Numbered from the stretch's first letter, positions 8,701 to 16,968 are shown. The stretch: DNA of 64,000 nt from Marinobacterium litorale DSM 23545 (GCF_000428985.1 NZ_AUAZ01000021.1:20361-84360), one strand, 5' to 3'. Numbers and translations are program-made. Notes: generated by a model from the letters alone, not told the origin.

Positions 8701-11700
8701 GCTCAAGCTGCCCCAGTCGGCGAGCAGGCAAGCCCTCCTCAAGAGTTCAGCGATCCCGTCCGGGCCCAGGAGCTTAAGAACAGTATCCGAGAGGCTGAAC
8801 TACTACTGCAATCTGGTAGAGACACGCTTGGGAATAAGCTGGCAGACGACAAGCGCCGAATGACTGAGCGGTCCCTTGAGAGTAGCCGTAATAAATTAGA
8901 TGACCTCCGCGTGAGCGGCGCGCAGAAAGAGCAGGCGTCATTCCGCATCGAGCCCACTGATGCCAGTGTTCGCGTGCTTGGCGAGCCCCAAGCGATCCGC
9001 CAGAAGCTGAGGGAGGGGCGGTTCCCGTTCAAGGGTGCTGAGATCGAAGGCGGACTGTCATTCGGAAAGAGCATGGAGTCTCGTATTCGGCAAGCGCTCG
9101 ACGGCTCAGCTTTTGGCGACCAGGCAATTGACGCGACCGATGAACGCACGCGCGCTAAACCCCTGAAATTCAAATCCAACGGCAGCCCCTTTGCCTCTTT
9201 GCCGTTCCGGCGTAACAAGGACACTGCTCAAGTCGTTCCGGTGGAGGGCGGCTTTGCTGTTCAAGTCGACGCCGAAAAAGCCAGCCGTATTGAGGCAGAA
9301 CAACAGGCCGCTGAAGACCGGCGTATGGCGCAGCAGGCAGCGCAAGCACAGAAAGCCAAGCGTCGCTATAACCGTGAGCCAGATCCAAACAGTGACGATC
9401 TGATGGCCGCTATTGCGCTGGGTGGCGGCATTAGTCGCGACTCTGCAGAGGGCGTGGATCCTGCCGACTTTACGCGGCGCGCCGCCGGAATTCGTTACGT
9501 GTTCCCGCGTCGCGGTGGGCGCACCCTGGACGAGATGACCGAATACCTTCGTCAGTTTGGGTATGTTGAGTCCTACGCTGATCTCCAGGATAAGCTGGAC
9601 CGCTCATTGCGAGGCGACCGCGTACTTACGCCAGAGGGTCAGATGCAGCAGATGGACCGCGAAGCTGAAGAGGAGGCGCGATTCCAGGAGGCTGAATCGA
9701 ATAGCAGGCCTATTGATGACGTGCTGGCCGACCAGGTAATCGCTGCCCGGGATGCAGGTGTGCCCAATAATGTTATCAGCGATATACTGAACCGTAACAA
9801 AGACGATGCCGCCAGGGCGGCCGTGGAGCTAGATAATGAGCGACAACGCGCGGAAGAAGCGGGCCTTCGATCCAGAGAAAGTAATGAGGTTGGCGGACGA
9901 GAAAATGAATCAGCGAAAGACTGGGCAGACCAAGACATCCCGTGGAACAGTTCCCGACCGCTCACAGACGAAGATGCCGCCGACATCTGGGGCGACATCG
10001 ACCCGGAGCCCCTCCTAACCAGCTACACCGAAGCAGACCTTGCCGAGCGGGAACAGGCCTCTCGGGCGGAACGTGCCCGGCAAGCTGAAGCGGACCGCAC
10101 TGCCGAGCAAAAAGCCCAGGCGGATGCCGAGCTCAACGACTTTCGCCTATCCGGTTCAAATGCGCCTGCCGATGTAGCGACAGCAGGCGGACAGACCGAT
10201 CTCCTTGGTGCCACGCAAACACCGACAGCGGTTCCTGATTCTGACGCCACCGACCTGATTAACGAAGTATCACGCCTGGCAGAAGCTGGCACAGCCGAAC
10301 GTCGCAGAGAAAGTTTTGAGCAGAAGGTACTACAGGTCGCCGACAGACTTGAGCGCGCAACCGGGACCATGGTGGCCGGTGATAAGTTCATGCGTGATAT
10401 CGAGTCTGGTTTTGAGTCTACCCGCCAGAAAGCGATCATCGATGCAAAGTCAAAGCTAGGTATTAGCGTAGTTGAGGCAACCACAGCAAATACTGAGAGT
10501 GATACCGTCACCGCCCATGGCGTCACGGTTGAGGTACCGAAGATCGATCAACAGCTGGCGGACGACTACAACCGCGCCACCCATATGGGGCGGGGCCGTG
10601 ACCTGAATGCAGAGCTTCGCAGCGAAGCGGAAAACCTGCTGAATGAACTGGCTGGGCGCAAGCACACGCTGGACACCCCGGAACAAAAGGCAAAAGCCAA
10701 AGAACTGATTGAACCCTACCTGGAGGCTCAGGCCGAGTTTACCCGATGGGATGCGCGATTCAGTGCCAACAACCCGTCATGGGTAGTGACCGGGCGCAGT
10801 GGCCGCAACATGGATAAGGCCAACAGCCGCAATGAGCGGCACATGGATGAGTATACGAAGCGGGTGGATCGGCTGCGGGCCCAGCGTAAACGCATTGGTG
10901 ACGCACTTTACGGGATGCGCCCCGAGGCCGTGAAGGCTGATCAGGCACTAAGCGCAGATCACAAGCGTATCACCCAGCTTGTCGCTGATATCGCTGGATG
11001 GATGCGTGATGGCGCTAATGAAATGGCCGCCGAGACACGAAAGTGGGCATCCCCAAAAGCACACAAGGCTATTGAAAGCGCACTTCAGCGTGACCGTGAA
11101 GGCACTATCCAGCACCTGCGCGATCTTGATTCAGGTGAGTCAGCACAAGCCCTCGGGGGGCTGGCGAAGATCCTGGGGCCCCGGTCTAAGGCTGGGGGGC
11201 TGGTGCGCGACTTGCTCGCTGGTGAGGCGCGATTCTCCCGTCGGAATTCGTATGATTTTCAGCCCGTCACGCGAGGGGAGGTAGAAGCGATCATCGGCCG
11301 GATCACTGCTGACTGGTCGAATAAACCCGACATGACGGTTGTTCAGCGGGAGTCTGACCTGCCTGCGGATCTTAAAGCAGCCATAAATGAGGGCAATGCA
11401 GCAGGCCAGGTAGAGGGCGTCTTTCATGACGGTAAAGTTTACCTGATCGCGGATAAACTCCATACCCGAGAAGATGTCGAGCGCGTGCTTTTTCATGAGG
11501 TGCTGGGGCACTACGGCTTAAAGCAACTCTATGGTCCAGCCTATGGCTACCACATGGAGCGTATGTGGAACAGGCTGGGCGGACTGAATGGCATCAAGCG
11601 CCTTCAGAAGAAATACGGCTTTAACCTGTCCGCCGACTGGGAAAACGCTCAAACCTGGAGTAAAGAACAGCGCAACCGCATGATGGCGGATGAGGTGGTT

Positions 11701-14700
11701 GCGCATATCGCCCAGCGTGGCGATATACAGCCCGATATCATCCAGAAGATCGCGCACCTGGTCCGTGAAGGCCTGCGCAAACTGTTCGGTAAGACTCGCT
11801 TTGGCGAGCGCCTGAATCGACTCAGTGATGTGGAACTGCTGCGCATTGTGGCCGCTGCCGGTAATGCGGTGAAAAAAGGCGAAACAGCGATCACCTATAC
11901 CACTCACGATCCACGCTTTGTGCGGCAGTTCAATGAACTGATGTATTCGCGGGAGGAAGGCACGGAAGGTGATGATGCTCCTCGCTACTCCCGCTCCGAG
12001 ACCGCGGAACAATTCGATGATCTATCGGACAATCAGGCATCCTTCCTTAACAAGATAGGCCCAAAAACAACGACCCAGAAGCTCAAGGAACGCATTACTG
12101 GCGTCATGGATAATATCGGGCTAAAGACTCGTCAGGGCATGGTGGACCGGTATGCCTCGCTGCTGGAGCTGGATAAGAAAGCCCAGGGTAATGATGTGGT
12201 GGAAAATCGCACCCGGTTTAGCTCCTGGGTTCTTTCAAAAATGTCCCATGCAGCGGATGGTGCGCTGTCAGCCATGCTGACGCATGGTCGCATCCAATTC
12301 ACGGATGGAGTGGTTGAGCTTAAGCCTGGTGAACACAAAGGGCTGATGGATGTACTTAAGCAGCTTGGCTCCACCGAGGAGATCGAGCGCTTCCTTGGTT
12401 GGATTGCAGCTAACCGCTCACAGGGCATTATGGCGAAAGCGCAGGATGCCCGGGATCGCGCCGCCGCCGCCAAAGCAGAGAAAGAAAATCTTCAGGCGAT
12501 GCTGAAGGAGCCTGAGCTATCACCCCTCAAGATCCGCCAACTCAACAAGGCGATCAAGGATGCGGATGCTGTTATCAAGCGGGAAAATGATGCCGCCGCG
12601 ATTGATGAGCGCCTATTCACGGCTGAAGAAGTGGCTGAAGGCGTAAAGCTCAATCGCGGCAAAACGAAGGACGGTAAGCCGCGTGCGCTGATCTATAACC
12701 AGGTATTTAAGGAGTTCCAGCAGCACCGTGACGACGTACTGGCCATCGCTGAAGAAGCTGGAATTATTACGGCTGACAACCGGGCTATGTGGCGGGATGA
12801 GTTCTATGTTCCCTTCTATCGTGTCATGGAAGAGGAGGGCGTAAAGGGCCCAAGAATCTCAAAGGGTCTGAGCCGACAGGAGGCTTATAAGCGACTGAAA
12901 GGTGGAAAACAGGAGGTTAACGACCTGCTGGAAAACACGCTGATGAACTTCCAACACCTTCTATCGGCGTCGCTCAAGAACAACGCAGCGCGTCAGGCAT
13001 TAAAGAATGCTGAGATCGTCGGTGTAGCCACTCGCACCACCGAAACCGGTCGCAATAAGAAATCATCCACCTATGTGCTCGAAAACGGGGAAAAGGTCTG
13101 GTTTGATATCGAAGATGAACTGGTTTTTGAATCGCTGAGCGCCCTGTCGGACATCGGTAGCAACACAGCTAGCCGACGACTGATGCGCAGCTTTAAGCGC
13201 ACCTTCACATCATTCACAACCATCTCGCCTCAGTTTGTGGTGGCCAACACGATGCGCGATGCGTTGCAGTCCATCGCTATCGGCAATATGAGTTACAACG
13301 CCTTCAAGAACGTCTATAAAGGCGCCAAGGCGTATGGGGCACCAGGCAATAAAGGCCAGGTCAGGGGTGATATGCTGGCCTCTGGCGCGGCGTTCAGCTT
13401 TGGCCACATCTACGGTGCCGGTGATATCGATGCGCTTAAGGCGGGCATTCAGCGGCAGATCAAAGGGGCCAAGGTCATCAAGTCACCCAAGGATGTCCCG
13501 GGCCTATGGCGTACCGTTTGGGATCAATACACCGGCTACGGTGACACCATGGAGAACGCCAACCGGGCAGCGATCTATGAACAGAACCTAGAGAAGGGGA
13601 AACTGTACGCGGCATTCCAGGCCCGAGACCTGATGGACTTCTCCAGTCAGGGTGCATGGCCTGCGATTAAGTTCCTGACGGATGTGGTGCCGTTCCTGAA
13701 TGCTCGTCTGGTGGGCCTGGACCGTCTGTACCGGGGCGGCATCAAGCCAAGCTTTAACGTGATTAAGCACATGCTCGGTGGTGAAGAGGTTTCCATGACA
13801 GACCGCCAGGCGGCGCAGCGCTTTAGTATTGTTGTTGGAGCGCTCACGGCTGCAACCATCGCGCTCTATCTGGCGAACCTGGATGATGACCGCTTCAAAG
13901 AGTTGGAAGATTGGGAGCGGGATGCTTACTGGCACTTCTGGATCGGGGATGCGCATTTCACAATCCCCAAACCGTTTGAGATTGGCGCGATAGCCACCAT
14001 GGCCGAACGTTCCCTTGAGCAGGCGGTTGACGATACCAAGGATGGAAAGCTGTTTGCGGAGCGCCTGGGGCACATCCTAACGGACACCTTCGCATTCAAC
14101 CCGATCCCTCAGATCGCCAAGCCGATGTTCGATCTGTACGCGAACAAGGATAGCTTCACACAGCGAGATATAGAGTCGCTGTCAATGTTGCGGTTGAGTC
14201 CTGAAAACCGAGTTCGAGCCAATACGACCGACGTTGCGCGCGCGCTATCGTGGGTTACTCGGAATACGACCGGCATACTGAGCGATACCCTTGTTCTGAG
14301 CCCGGTGCAGGTGGATTTTCTGATTCAAGGCTATCTTGGGTGGGTGGGTGCAATGGGCGCCAGTACTATCGATGTGATCTCCAAGAATGCGCGAGGAGTG
14401 GAGGAACCCTATAAGCGCTGGCATGAGTACCAGCCAATCCGGCGTTTCTTCCGGGATGATTCCGCACCCAAGCCTTACACACGATACGGGACCGAGTTTT
14501 ACGACAGTCTGCGGGAGGTCAATATGATATACGCCGACATCCAGCATCTGCGCAAGCTGGGCGAGTTTACCGAGGCGGCGCAGCTGCTTGGGGAGAATCA
14601 GAATACCTTGCGCTATCGCAAACTCATGAACCGAACGCAGCGACAGCTCAGCAAGATCAACGCTCAAATCAAGCTAACACGGGCCAATAAGAGCCTGAGT

Positions 14701-14784
14701 GCGGAGGCGAAGCGCCACCGGATCGATCTACTGACGACACAGCGCAACCTCCTCACGGAGAGGGTGGTTAAGGTGCTGGAATAG
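5770..14784 (+). CDS. Giant polyvalent phage protein: ParB-like motif, zincin metallopeptidase, LPD38-like C-terminus (3,004 aa)
   Basis: This single uninterrupted 9-kb gene encodes one of the very large phage proteins thought to travel with the DNA into the host. Visible parts in order: a Gly/Ala-rich, probably membrane-active stretch (about 175-320); a ParB-like region with V-V-D-G-H-H-Q-W at 933-940; a module with GGG, an FPRRGGRTLDEM segment and a LTPEG element (about 1205-1290); long charged helices; a zincin-like domain with HEVLGH at 1909-1914 and a later DEVVAH (Glu1975) as possible third zinc ligand; an LPD38-like region (about 2470-2700) with one hydrophobic segment at 2685-2703; and a helical C-terminus. 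Large polyvalent proteins with these parts are described for phages and conjugative elements. Maturation protease, host-defence blocker and ejection roles are all possible. GTGAGGA precedes the ATG. Confidence 0.85.
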   Translation: MNYLSRLRDANPDLKNFSDDQIVEALPQLMPERFGNKPMSQVREEAILSPRELEIRQYEDQGGGAASSLKRGLLRANQTFNAAGAWLGDTVMDALPESVRESTFGRWLQEEADTDKRDILRDEEAIASLPQRPEMARAIDAANSAESGLDAIVAFAREVNDSPDTTGFLLDTLSEQAPQVLAQILGTKGAGVLVKGTGKASQILRMGMGGGVASSSATLGPNTARYMEGDIDNFGDAIGRAARRTGAQAAVDATTSGMIPVKIGPNQATNVAAQMALQAGGGAAGEYAGAKAVGEEVTPGELAAEGLLELITAPGDVVAAALDARRPMDDANQRIEQAGQQAAEQGGDALDQEIAKAKTAVDEIPKAAAQEKTDELTRTVSQINPADYEAPAVNRERNTTRGLDGLDGLITVAERMGFTDEVAQLVTAKRLYQQAEQARSTGDEVRAGQYADRGNRLYRSATEVNDRIKPIADQFPAPYVFDFGPSAVEGGDLVVSKEASGGRGAIYDQPSAVAGPASIKQQRSERPIQSGIIYAEEPPAYRTARADLEALREQRQADDFSARYGQEGQTPYRREPITGELDRSTELPPGRRPAELPPGTGHINMGRERPERTFTPTPTEYDGVGRNTVERTAQGQPERLPPGNATRAITPKQYRQMQMLRNQGLRTKLRERTAEQVEAIQTVEAVRAGEVEVTDSAQTQRRPLSSMTHAEVDELIQQTDGNLASSYQVDWGDMPKGQGKRSGGMVMGGMSDAVALQGVKSYGDFLGKLKETEPENYEDASLTLSGGGDRPSQIRYAKLRLAGYGHDEALQYVVLRSEEANNQLSRSAPDADIQSDQATPRITGEQIDKDWARFTPESGTLNVPRSEMPQVKAEDRGALVNYLNARGVEHEQTEVDPRVLKPTQAEFSPAKVQKAREFTGGDRSILVSADGHVVDGHHQWMAKRETGEPVKVIQLKAPINDLVSLVKDFPSSEQDAGAQAAPVGEQASPPQEFSDPVRAQELKNSIREAELLLQSGRDTLGNKLADDKRRMTERSLESSRNKLDDLRVSGAQKEQASFRIEPTDASVRVLGEPQAIRQKLREGRFPFKGAEIEGGLSFGKSMESRIRQALDGSAFGDQAIDATDERTRAKPLKFKSNGSPFASLPFRRNKDTAQVVPVEGGFAVQVDAEKASRIEAEQQAAEDRRMAQQAAQAQKAKRRYNREPDPNSDDLMAAIALGGGISRDSAEGVDPADFTRRAAGIRYVFPRRGGRTLDEMTEYLRQFGYVESYADLQDKLDRSLRGDRVLTPEGQMQQMDREAEEEARFQEAESNSRPIDDVLADQVIAARDAGVPNNVISDILNRNKDDAARAAVELDNERQRAEEAGLRSRESNEVGGRENESAKDWADQDIPWNSSRPLTDEDAADIWGDIDPEPLLTSYTEADLAEREQASRAERARQAEADRTAEQKAQADAELNDFRLSGSNAPADVATAGGQTDLLGATQTPTAVPDSDATDLINEVSRLAEAGTAERRRESFEQKVLQVADRLERATGTMVAGDKFMRDIESGFESTRQKAIIDAKSKLGISVVEATTANTESDTVTAHGVTVEVPKIDQQLADDYNRATHMGRGRDLNAELRSEAENLLNELAGRKHTLDTPEQKAKAKELIEPYLEAQAEFTRWDARFSANNPSWVVTGRSGRNMDKANSRNERHMDEYTKRVDRLRAQRKRIGDALYGMRPEAVKADQALSADHKRITQLVADIAGWMRDGANEMAAETRKWASPKAHKAIESALQRDREGTIQHLRDLDSGESAQALGGLAKILGPRSKAGGLVRDLLAGEARFSRRNSYDFQPVTRGEVEAIIGRITADWSNKPDMTVVQRESDLPADLKAAINEGNAAGQVEGVFHDGKVYLIADKLHTREDVERVLFHEVLGHYGLKQLYGPAYGYHMERMWNRLGGLNGIKRLQKKYGFNLSADWENAQTWSKEQRNRMMADEVVAHIAQRGDIQPDIIQKIAHLVREGLRKLFGKTRFGERLNRLSDVELLRIVAAAGNAVKKGETAITYTTHDPRFVRQFNELMYSREEGTEGDDAPRYSRSETAEQFDDLSDNQASFLNKIGPKTTTQKLKERITGVMDNIGLKTRQGMVDRYASLLELDKKAQGNDVVENRTRFSSWVLSKMSHAADGALSAMLTHGRIQFTDGVVELKPGEHKGLMDVLKQLGSTEEIERFLGWIAANRSQGIMAKAQDARDRAAAAKAEKENLQAMLKEPELSPLKIRQLNKAIKDADAVIKRENDAAAIDERLFTAEEVAEGVKLNRGKTKDGKPRALIYNQVFKEFQQHRDDVLAIAEEAGIITADNRAMWRDEFYVPFYRVMEEEGVKGPRISKGLSRQEAYKRLKGGKQEVNDLLENTLMNFQHLLSASLKNNAARQALKNAEIVGVATRTTETGRNKKSSTYVLENGEKVWFDIEDELVFESLSALSDIGSNTASRRLMRSFKRTFTSFTTISPQFVVANTMRDALQSIAIGNMSYNAFKNVYKGAKAYGAPGNKGQVRGDMLASGAAFSFGHIYGAGDIDALKAGIQRQIKGAKVIKSPKDVPGLWRTVWDQYTGYGDTMENANRAAIYEQNLEKGKLYAAFQARDLMDFSSQGAWPAIKFLTDVVPFLNARLVGLDRLYRGGIKPSFNVIKHMLGGEEVSMTDRQAAQRFSIVVGALTAATIALYLANLDDDRFKELEDWERDAYWHFWIGDAHFTIPKPFEIGAIATMAERSLEQAVDDTKDGKLFAERLGHILTDTFAFNPIPQIAKPMFDLYANKDSFTQRDIESLSMLRLSPENRVRANTTDVARALSWVTRNTTGILSDTLVLSPVQVDFLIQGYLGWVGAMGASTIDVISKNARGVEEPYKRWHEYQPIRRFFRDDSAPKPYTRYGTEFYDSLREVNMIYADIQHLRKLGEFTEAAQLLGENQNTLRYRKLMNRTQRQLSKINAQIKLTRANKSLSAEAKRHRIDLLTTQRNLLTERVVKVLE

Positions 14785-14789
14785 GATGA

Positions 14790-14969
14790 TCAGCCAAGGA
14801 TGGCGCCAAACAGGGCAATCACTATGAAGAACAGCGGAATCCCAGCCATGACGAGGAGTACGGTCGTCATGTTCTGATCCCTGTAATGGAACACGTTGCC
14901 GTGATAGACAATCAAGAGCGATAGAACGAACAGCGTGGCGATAGCGCCTATAGCAGTCCCGAGATCCAC
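14790..14969 (-). CDS. Small two-helix membrane protein on the prophage (59 aa, GTG start)
   Basis: A GGAGG site ends five bases before a GTG at 14969. The 59 codons encode two hydrophobic helices: LGTAIGAIATLFVLSLLIV, then a polar turn with HGNVFHYRDQN, then TVLLVMAGIPLFFIVIALFG. It is convergent with the giant gene and ends only five bases from its stop. It lies on the same strand as the next two genes. The position corresponds to that of the superinfection-exclusion gene sieA in P22, which makes exclusion a reasonable hypothesis; no family is recognised. Confidence 0.6.
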   Translation of the reverse strand: MDLGTAIGAIATLFVLSLLIVYHGNVFHYRDQNMTTVLLVMAGIPLFFIVIALFGAILG

Positions 14970-15065
14970 GATACCTCCAGCCCAGTAAACCGATCAGCTT
15001 TCAGCCTACAACCTCCTGCGACACAAGGGTATGGTTCTTTTCGTTCGTTTTTTTTGCGTAGCTTT

Positions 15066-15281
15066 CTATGCCTGGTCGCGCCGCCTGCTGAGACTATCTT
15101 TTGTGGATTGTGTAACTATGAGGAATACGATATAGCCTACCCACGAGAAGAAAAGAATGGCTAGAAACCACCCGAATTTTGCGCCGCCGTGCGATCGTTC
15201 CGACACAAGAACATGAATAGCCGGGGCGAATACCGCAATCAGTATGATTAGCTGCCAGACGCTGATTCCGCCAAATCCCAT
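15066..15281 (-). CDS. Small membrane protein, possible superinfection-exclusion factor (71 aa)
   Basis: AAGGAAGG lies seven bases before the ATG. Two hydrophobic helices (about residues 8-26 and 37-57) flank a short polar segment ERSHGGAKFG; the tail is charged (DSLSRRRDQA). The second helix, FLAILFFSWVGYIVFLIV, resembles the short membrane proteins of the phospholipase-D-N-terminal and phage superinfection-immunity types, but the match is by eye only. It lies between the 59-residue membrane gene and the Mnt-like repressor, all on the - strand, as expected for genes expressed in the lysogen. Confidence 0.6.
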   Translation of the reverse strand: MGFGGISVWQLIILIAVFAPAIHVLVSERSHGGAKFGWFLAILFFSWVGYIVFLIVTQSTKDSLSRRRDQA

Positions 15282-15355
15282 AACACCACCTTCCTTGATT
15301 ATTCGTTTAGACCTGTTTACCTATGCTGCTGAACGGCAGCATGTCCCGAACTTGA

Positions 15356-15691
15356 CTACAGTCTTTTCTTGATATCGGCCAAGTCTTGCTGGATTTTTTC
15401 GAGCTGATCTCTCATATCAAAGCTACCCATGCCGCCAGCCTCAATATCGGCGACCTTTGCGGCCATCTTCTCGAAGATCGGGATGAGCGAGTCATAGAAG
15501 CCACTCACTGCTGATATACCGTACTGCTCCTCCCATCTCGGCAGTTCATCCTCGATTTCAAAGGTGAATTCCAGGCGAGCAAGAATCTCCGCATTCAAGC
15601 TGCGACCATTGGTTCTTGCGTATGACTCAAGCGCTTGTCGCATCCCTGTGGGCATGCGTAGCGGATACGGAGTTGGGCGTTTATCTTCCAT
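15356..15691 (-). CDS. Mnt-like ribbon-helix-helix repressor with C-terminal coiled coil
   Basis: Residues 6-45 form an Arc/Mnt ribbon-helix-helix domain: a contact strand P-Y-P-L-R-M-P (8-14) followed by two helices with NGRSLNAEIL (28-37). P22 Mnt has the closely similar NGRSMNSELL. The C-terminal part (about 88-111, DQLEKIQQDLADIKKRL) should form a coiled coil, and P22 Mnt also uses a C-terminal coiled coil to tetramerise. It is divergent from an Arc-sized gene across a 109-base region full of repeats. Expected role: repression of the antirepressor operon in the lysogen. At 111 residues it is longer than P22 Mnt (about 83). Confidence 0.8.
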   Translation of the reverse strand: MEDKRPTPYPLRMPTGMRQALESYARTNGRSLNAEILARLEFTFEIEDELPRWEEQYGISAVSGFYDSLIPIFEKMAAKVADIEAGGMGSFDMRDQLEKIQQDLADIKKRL

Positions 15692-15800
15692 CTGCGAAGT
15701 ATGAGTCCAAATGGATCAAAAAAACCAGGGATTCCATTTGACTCCAACTATCAAGATATCTACTCTTTGATGGAGTCAAATTGAATCCAATGGAGGATCT
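15692..15800. promoter_or_regulatory. Divergent operator/promoter region between Mnt-like and Arc-like genes
   Basis: A 16-bp inverted repeat (arms 15731-15746 and 15771-15786, 15 of 16 matching) surrounds a 24-bp centre. The half-site GAYTCCA/TGGARTC recurs at 15730, 15740 and 15771, with weaker forms at 15703, 15712, 15781 and 15783. A rightward promoter is possible at TTGACT (15738-15743), 17 bp, TACTCT (15761-15766), and a leftward TTGACT lies in the mirror arm. The operator arms cover both -35 elements, so bound repressor would block both promoters. Confidence 0.65.
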
Positions 15801-15959
15801 ATGAGCAAGCAGCGGATGAAACCGTTCCCAATACGCCCATCAACGGATGTAATGGAATGGCTGAGGGAAAAAGCCAAGCGTAACGAGCGGCCAGTCAATT
15901 ATGTAGTGAACCGTATTCTTGAGAATGCGAAGCGTCGTGACGAGGAGGGATTGGTGTGA
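15801..15959 (+). CDS. Arc-like ribbon-helix-helix repressor (52 aa)
   Basis: A GGAGG site precedes the ATG. The protein has the size of P22 Arc (53 residues) and the same fold pattern: strand K-P-F-P-I-R (7-12), helix A with VMEWLREKAKRN, helix B from RPVNYVVNRIL. Pro8, Pro10, Arg12, Asn28, Arg30 and Asn33 occupy the same positions as in the divergent Mnt-like protein, so both may read similar half-sites. Its stop overlaps the GTG start of the antirepressor gene (GTGA), as in a coupled arc-ant operon. Expected role: limiting antirepressor synthesis by autoregulation. Confidence 0.75.
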   Translation: MSKQRMKPFPIRPSTDVMEWLREKAKRNERPVNYVVNRILENAKRRDEEGLV

Positions 15960-16654
15960 ATGATATGATTACTAATGGCGACCATCTCACAATGTCCAGC
16001 CGGGAGGTTGCCGAACTTGTCGAGAAGCGGCATGACAACGTGAAGCGCACCATGGAAAGCCTATCAGAGAAAGGGCTGATCGCTTTTACTCAAACTGAGG
16101 AAAAGGCAACTGGCGGGCGTCCTGGAACTGTTTATCTAGTAGGGAAGAGAGACAGCTATGTTGTGGTTGCTCAACTTTCGCCTGAGTTCACAGCTCGTCT
16201 AGTTGACCGCTGGCAGGAACTGGAACAGCAAGCACAGACACACGCAGCGATCGACTTCAACGACCCAGCCAAACTCCGTGGCTACCTGTTACAGGCAACT
16301 GAAGAAATAGAAAAGCGCGACCAGAAGATCCTTTATCTAGCACCCAAAGCTGAAGCCCTGGACCGCATAGCTACCGCTGACGGCTCGCTCTGTATTACCA
16401 ATGCGGCCAAAGATCTTCAGGTGAGACCCAAGGATCTGTTCAACTTCCTGTCGCACCGGAAATGGATCTACAAGCGTACCGGCAGTAGTAGTTGGACCGC
16501 ATACCAGGACAAGATCCAGCAGGGCCTTCTGGAGCACAAGACAACGGAGGTAACCCGATCAGACGGGAGTAATAAGGTGACCGAACAGGTCAGGGTGACG
16601 CCGAAGGGTTTAACAAAGCTGGCCCGACTGGTAGCGGAAGGGGAAGTTGCATGA
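15956..16654 (+). CDS. Phage antirepressor, Rha N-terminus with KilAC/ANT C-terminus
   Basis: Residues 1-95 match the phage Rha (pRha) pattern: TMSSREVAELVEKRHDNV, then GRPGTVYLVGKRDSYVVVAQLS. Residues 110-225 match the KilAC antirepressor C-terminal domain, with AEALDRIATADGSLCITNAAK, LFNFLSHRKWIYKR and the final VTPKGLTKLARL. The order Rha-KilAC is common in phage antirepressors. Translation begins at GTG 15956, overlapping the stop of the Arc-like gene. Expected role: binding and inactivating the prophage maintenance repressor, which must lie outside this window. The Mnt-like and Arc-like repressors beside it would hold it in check. Confidence 0.85.
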   Translation: MNDMITNGDHLTMSSREVAELVEKRHDNVKRTMESLSEKGLIAFTQTEEKATGGRPGTVYLVGKRDSYVVVAQLSPEFTARLVDRWQELEQQAQTHAAIDFNDPAKLRGYLLQATEEIEKRDQKILYLAPKAEALDRIATADGSLCITNAAKDLQVRPKDLFNFLSHRKWIYKRTGSSSWTAYQDKIQQGLLEHKTTEVTRSDGSNKVTEQVRVTPKGLTKLARLVAEGEVA

Positions 16655-16968
16655 CCGCAGCCACCAAAACGAAAAAGCCCTCAGCAGCTGCAACTGCCAA
16701 GGGCCCAGATATCCGAATAGTCCACTCGAAAGGAAAATCAGACATGAACAGTGTAACACAAGCGCAGCCGACCGAAAGCGAACTCTCCGAACGGGCATTT
16801 ATAGTGGTAAATAACCTGAGCATGCTGTCAGCCCAAGGCGAAGTGATCGCCGATGTCTTCGCTATGGAGGATACGCTAGCAGCAATGAGTCGCGAGCAAC
16901 TTCAGCTCGCCTTCTATGACCTTGCCAGGAAGCTAGAACAGATCAAGAACGGGCTGGATGATCTTTGA
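16651..16968 (+). CDS. Small prophage protein downstream of the antirepressor (105 aa)
   Basis: The ATG overlaps the antirepressor stop (ATGA), so the gene is likely the last of the arc-ant operon. A Lys/Ala-rich head (residues 1-30) is followed by a helical body (ERAFIVVNNLSMLSAQGEV and ALDRK-like LARKLEQIKNGLDDL end). An internal ATG at 16744 with an AAAGGA site is an equally plausible start, giving about 74 residues. No family is recognised. A strong terminator follows 12 bases downstream. Confidence 0.55.
   Translation: MTAATKTKKPSAAATAKGPDIRIVHSKGKSDMNSVTQAQPTESELSERAFIVVNNLSMLSAQGEVIADVFAMEDTLAAMSREQLQLAFYDLARKLEQIKNGLDDL

Noticed and set aside
15322..15342. ATGCTGC/GCAGCAT hairpin after the Mnt-like gene
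   Set aside because: It lacks a T-run on the relevant strand, so terminator status cannot be supported.
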